NCBI GenBank assembly: GCA_028688235.1
Contig: JAQTYP010000229.1
Coordinates: 1-6,122 of the forward strand
DNA length: 6,122 nucleotides
Direction: 5' to 3'
Source of the DNA: Methylomonas sp.
GTDB lineage: Bacteria > Pseudomonadota > Gammaproteobacteria > Methylococcales > Methylomonadaceae
In this document: piece after piece, positions 5,362-6,122 of the stretch
Layout of the letters: every line of letters starts with the position of its first letter
Numbering within the stretch: position 1 is the stretch's first letter
Made by a program: the position numbers and the translations under genes
The notes under the pieces: model-generated
The model's input: the letters and a program-made list of their open reading frames with translations, nothing else
Database searches by the model: none
What the model was told of the DNA's origin: nothing

Positions 5362-5383
5362 TTCCCACGACCCTCCGTGGGAA
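5362..5383. repeat. TTCCCACG..CGTGGGAA hairpin repeat
   Basis: Perfect 8-bp arms, TTCCCACG (5362-5369) and CGTGGGAA (5376-5383), surround a 6-nt loop. The form resembles dispersed GTTCCCACG..CGTGGGAAC repeats that I recall from gammaproteobacterial genomes. It sits about 40 bp before the downstream MCP start. Confidence 0.65.
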
Positions 5384-5410
5384 TGCCTACAGCCTGTTGA
5401 CGCTGGTATG

Positions 5411-5436
5411 GGTTTCCACGGAGGACCGTGGAAACC
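5411..5436. repeat. GGTTTCCACGG 11-bp perfect hairpin
   Basis: Arms GGTTTCCACGG (5411-5421) and CCGTGGAAACC (5426-5436) are perfect complements around the 4-nt loop AGGA. The TTTCCACGG core is close to the TTCCCACG arm of the hairpin at 5362-5383, so the two look like diverged members of one palindromic family. Confidence 0.7.
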
Positions 5437-5444
5437 AGAAATTT

Positions 5445-5479
5445 GTCGGGTTACGCCCTATCGGGCTAACCCGACCTAC
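5445..5479. repeat. GTAGGTCGGGTTA-type hairpin after the upstream mcp (possible terminator)
   Basis: GTCGGGTTA (5445-5453) and TAACCCGAC (5467-5475) pair perfectly, and inner GCCC/GGGC arms close on a TATC loop after one bulged C, giving 13 pairs. On the minus strand GTAG leads into it, as in the hairpin at 2205-2235. It starts 11 nt after the stop of the upstream MCP gene. It could protect or end that transcript, but only a short AAATTT follows, so it is not a classical intrinsic terminator. Confidence 0.6.
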
Positions 5480-5489
5480 ATGCTTCGCC

Positions 5490-6122
5490 TCAGGCGGCCA
5501 GACGCCGGCCTATCGCCGCGCTTTGGCCCGAGAGCTTGAAAAAACTCATCAGGCTTTGCAACTGCTCGGCCTGGGCCGTCATTTCCTCGGCGGTCGCGGC
5601 CAATTCCTCGCTGGACGAGGCGTTTTGCTGGGTGATTTGGTTCATCTGCGCCATGGCCGTATTCACTTGGCTGACACCGGACGCTTGTTCGTTGGAAGCC
5701 GCGGCGATTTCCTGGACCAAGTTCGAAGTCTTGGCGATGGACGGCACGATTTCGTCCAGCAATTTGCCCGCCGTTTCCGCGGTGTTGACGCTGGATTCGG
5801 CCAGATGGCCTATTTCCTGGGCCGCCACCTGGCTGCGTTCGGCCAATTTACGCACCTCGGCCGCCACCACCGCGAATCCCTTGCCGTGATCGCCGGCCCT
5901 AGCCGCCTCGATCGCTGCATTCAAAGCCAGCATGTTGGTCTGGTAAGCGATGTCGTCTATGATGCCGATCTTGCCGGCGATAGCTTTCATCGCCTCCACC
6001 GTCTGCTTGACCGCCACGCCGCCTTCGACCGCTTCCTTGGAAGCCTTGCCGGCCATACCGTCGGTGATCTTGGCGTTTTCGCTGTTCTGGTTGATGCTGG
6101 CCGACATTTGCTCGATGCTGGC
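5490..6122 (-). CDS. Methyl-accepting chemotaxis protein, C-terminal signalling module (5' end beyond window)
   Basis: The frame is open to the right edge and ends in a stop at 5490-5492, giving 210 residues of the cytoplasmic signalling domain. It contains the conserved tip (DDIAYQTNMLALNAAIEA, then ARAGDHGKGFAVVAAEVRKL) and the C-terminal methylation helix with SSSEELAATAEE. The tail SAAIGRRLAA carries no CheR-docking pentapeptide. Aligned without gaps to the last 205 residues of the MCP at 3214-5322, I count 28 differences, about 86% identity, so the two are close paralogues in the signalling half. The sensor, membrane helices and HAMP region are outside the window, so its ligand and topology cannot be judged. 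The ATG at 6105-6107 is an internal Met, not a start. Confidence 0.95.
   Translation of the reverse strand, partial: ASIEQMSASINQNSENAKITDGMAGKASKEAVEGGVAVKQTVEAMKAIAGKIGIIDDIAYQTNMLALNAAIEAARAGDHGKGFAVVAAEVRKLAERSQVAAQEIGHLAESSVNTAETAGKLLDEIVPSIAKTSNLVQEIAAASNEQASGVSQVNTAMAQMNQITQQNASSSEELAATAEEMTAQAEQLQSLMSFFKLSGQSAAIGRRLAA

Noticed and set aside
5350..5480. CRISPR-like array between the mcp genes
   Set aside because: The repeats are palindromes of different sequence and spacing, with no regularly repeated unit and spacer pattern.

Overview
The window is a piece of a bacterial chemotaxis gene cluster. Every gene I can support lies on the minus strand and reads right to left. In order of transcription they are: the 3' end of a methyl-accepting chemotaxis protein (MCP) gene cut by the right edge, a complete second MCP gene, cheW, cheR, cheD, and the 5' part of a PAS-domain sensor gene cut by the left edge. 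The long open frames on the plus strand are antisense shadows of these genes.

The gene content and protein families point to a proteobacterium. The intergenic repeats point, by inference from memory and with moderate confidence, to a gammaproteobacterium, possibly of the methanotroph (Methylococcales) type. These repeats are GTAGGTTGGGC/GTAGGTCGGGTTA hairpins, TTCCCACG..CGTGGGAA hairpins and a CCCTCACCCC-type hairpin. No rRNA or other taxonomic marker is present.

Layout from right to left. 6122-5490: MCP signalling module, 3' part only. 5489-5323: 167 bp packed with three strong hairpins. 5322-3214: full-length MCP (702 aa) with a periplasmic four-helix-type sensor, two membrane helices, an array of about five HAMP-like units and a signalling hairpin. 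3213-3144: 70 bp holding a GC-rich hairpin followed by T-runs, then the cheW ribosome binding site. 3143-2562: cheW. 2561-2081: a 481-bp gene-free stretch with a 179-bp MITE-like inverted-repeat element, further hairpins and direct repeats, a possible relic of a gene tail, and two small palindromes just before cheR. 2080-1229: cheR. 1236-727: cheD, overlapping cheR by 8 bp. 726-595: short gap with one doubtful 34-codon ORF. 594-1: PAS sensor gene, N-terminal 198 codons.

How the genes work together. The MCPs sense a periplasmic signal and pass it through HAMP units to the cytoplasmic hairpin, where CheW couples them to a CheA kinase (not in the window). CheR methylates glutamates on the MCP helices and CheD deamidates glutamines there, so cheR-cheD supplies part of the adaptation branch. 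cheA, cheY and cheB are not seen and may lie outside. I see no clearly novel system. The points most worth a second look are the poly-HAMP array, the His-rich sensor patch, and the repeat element lodged between cheW and cheR.
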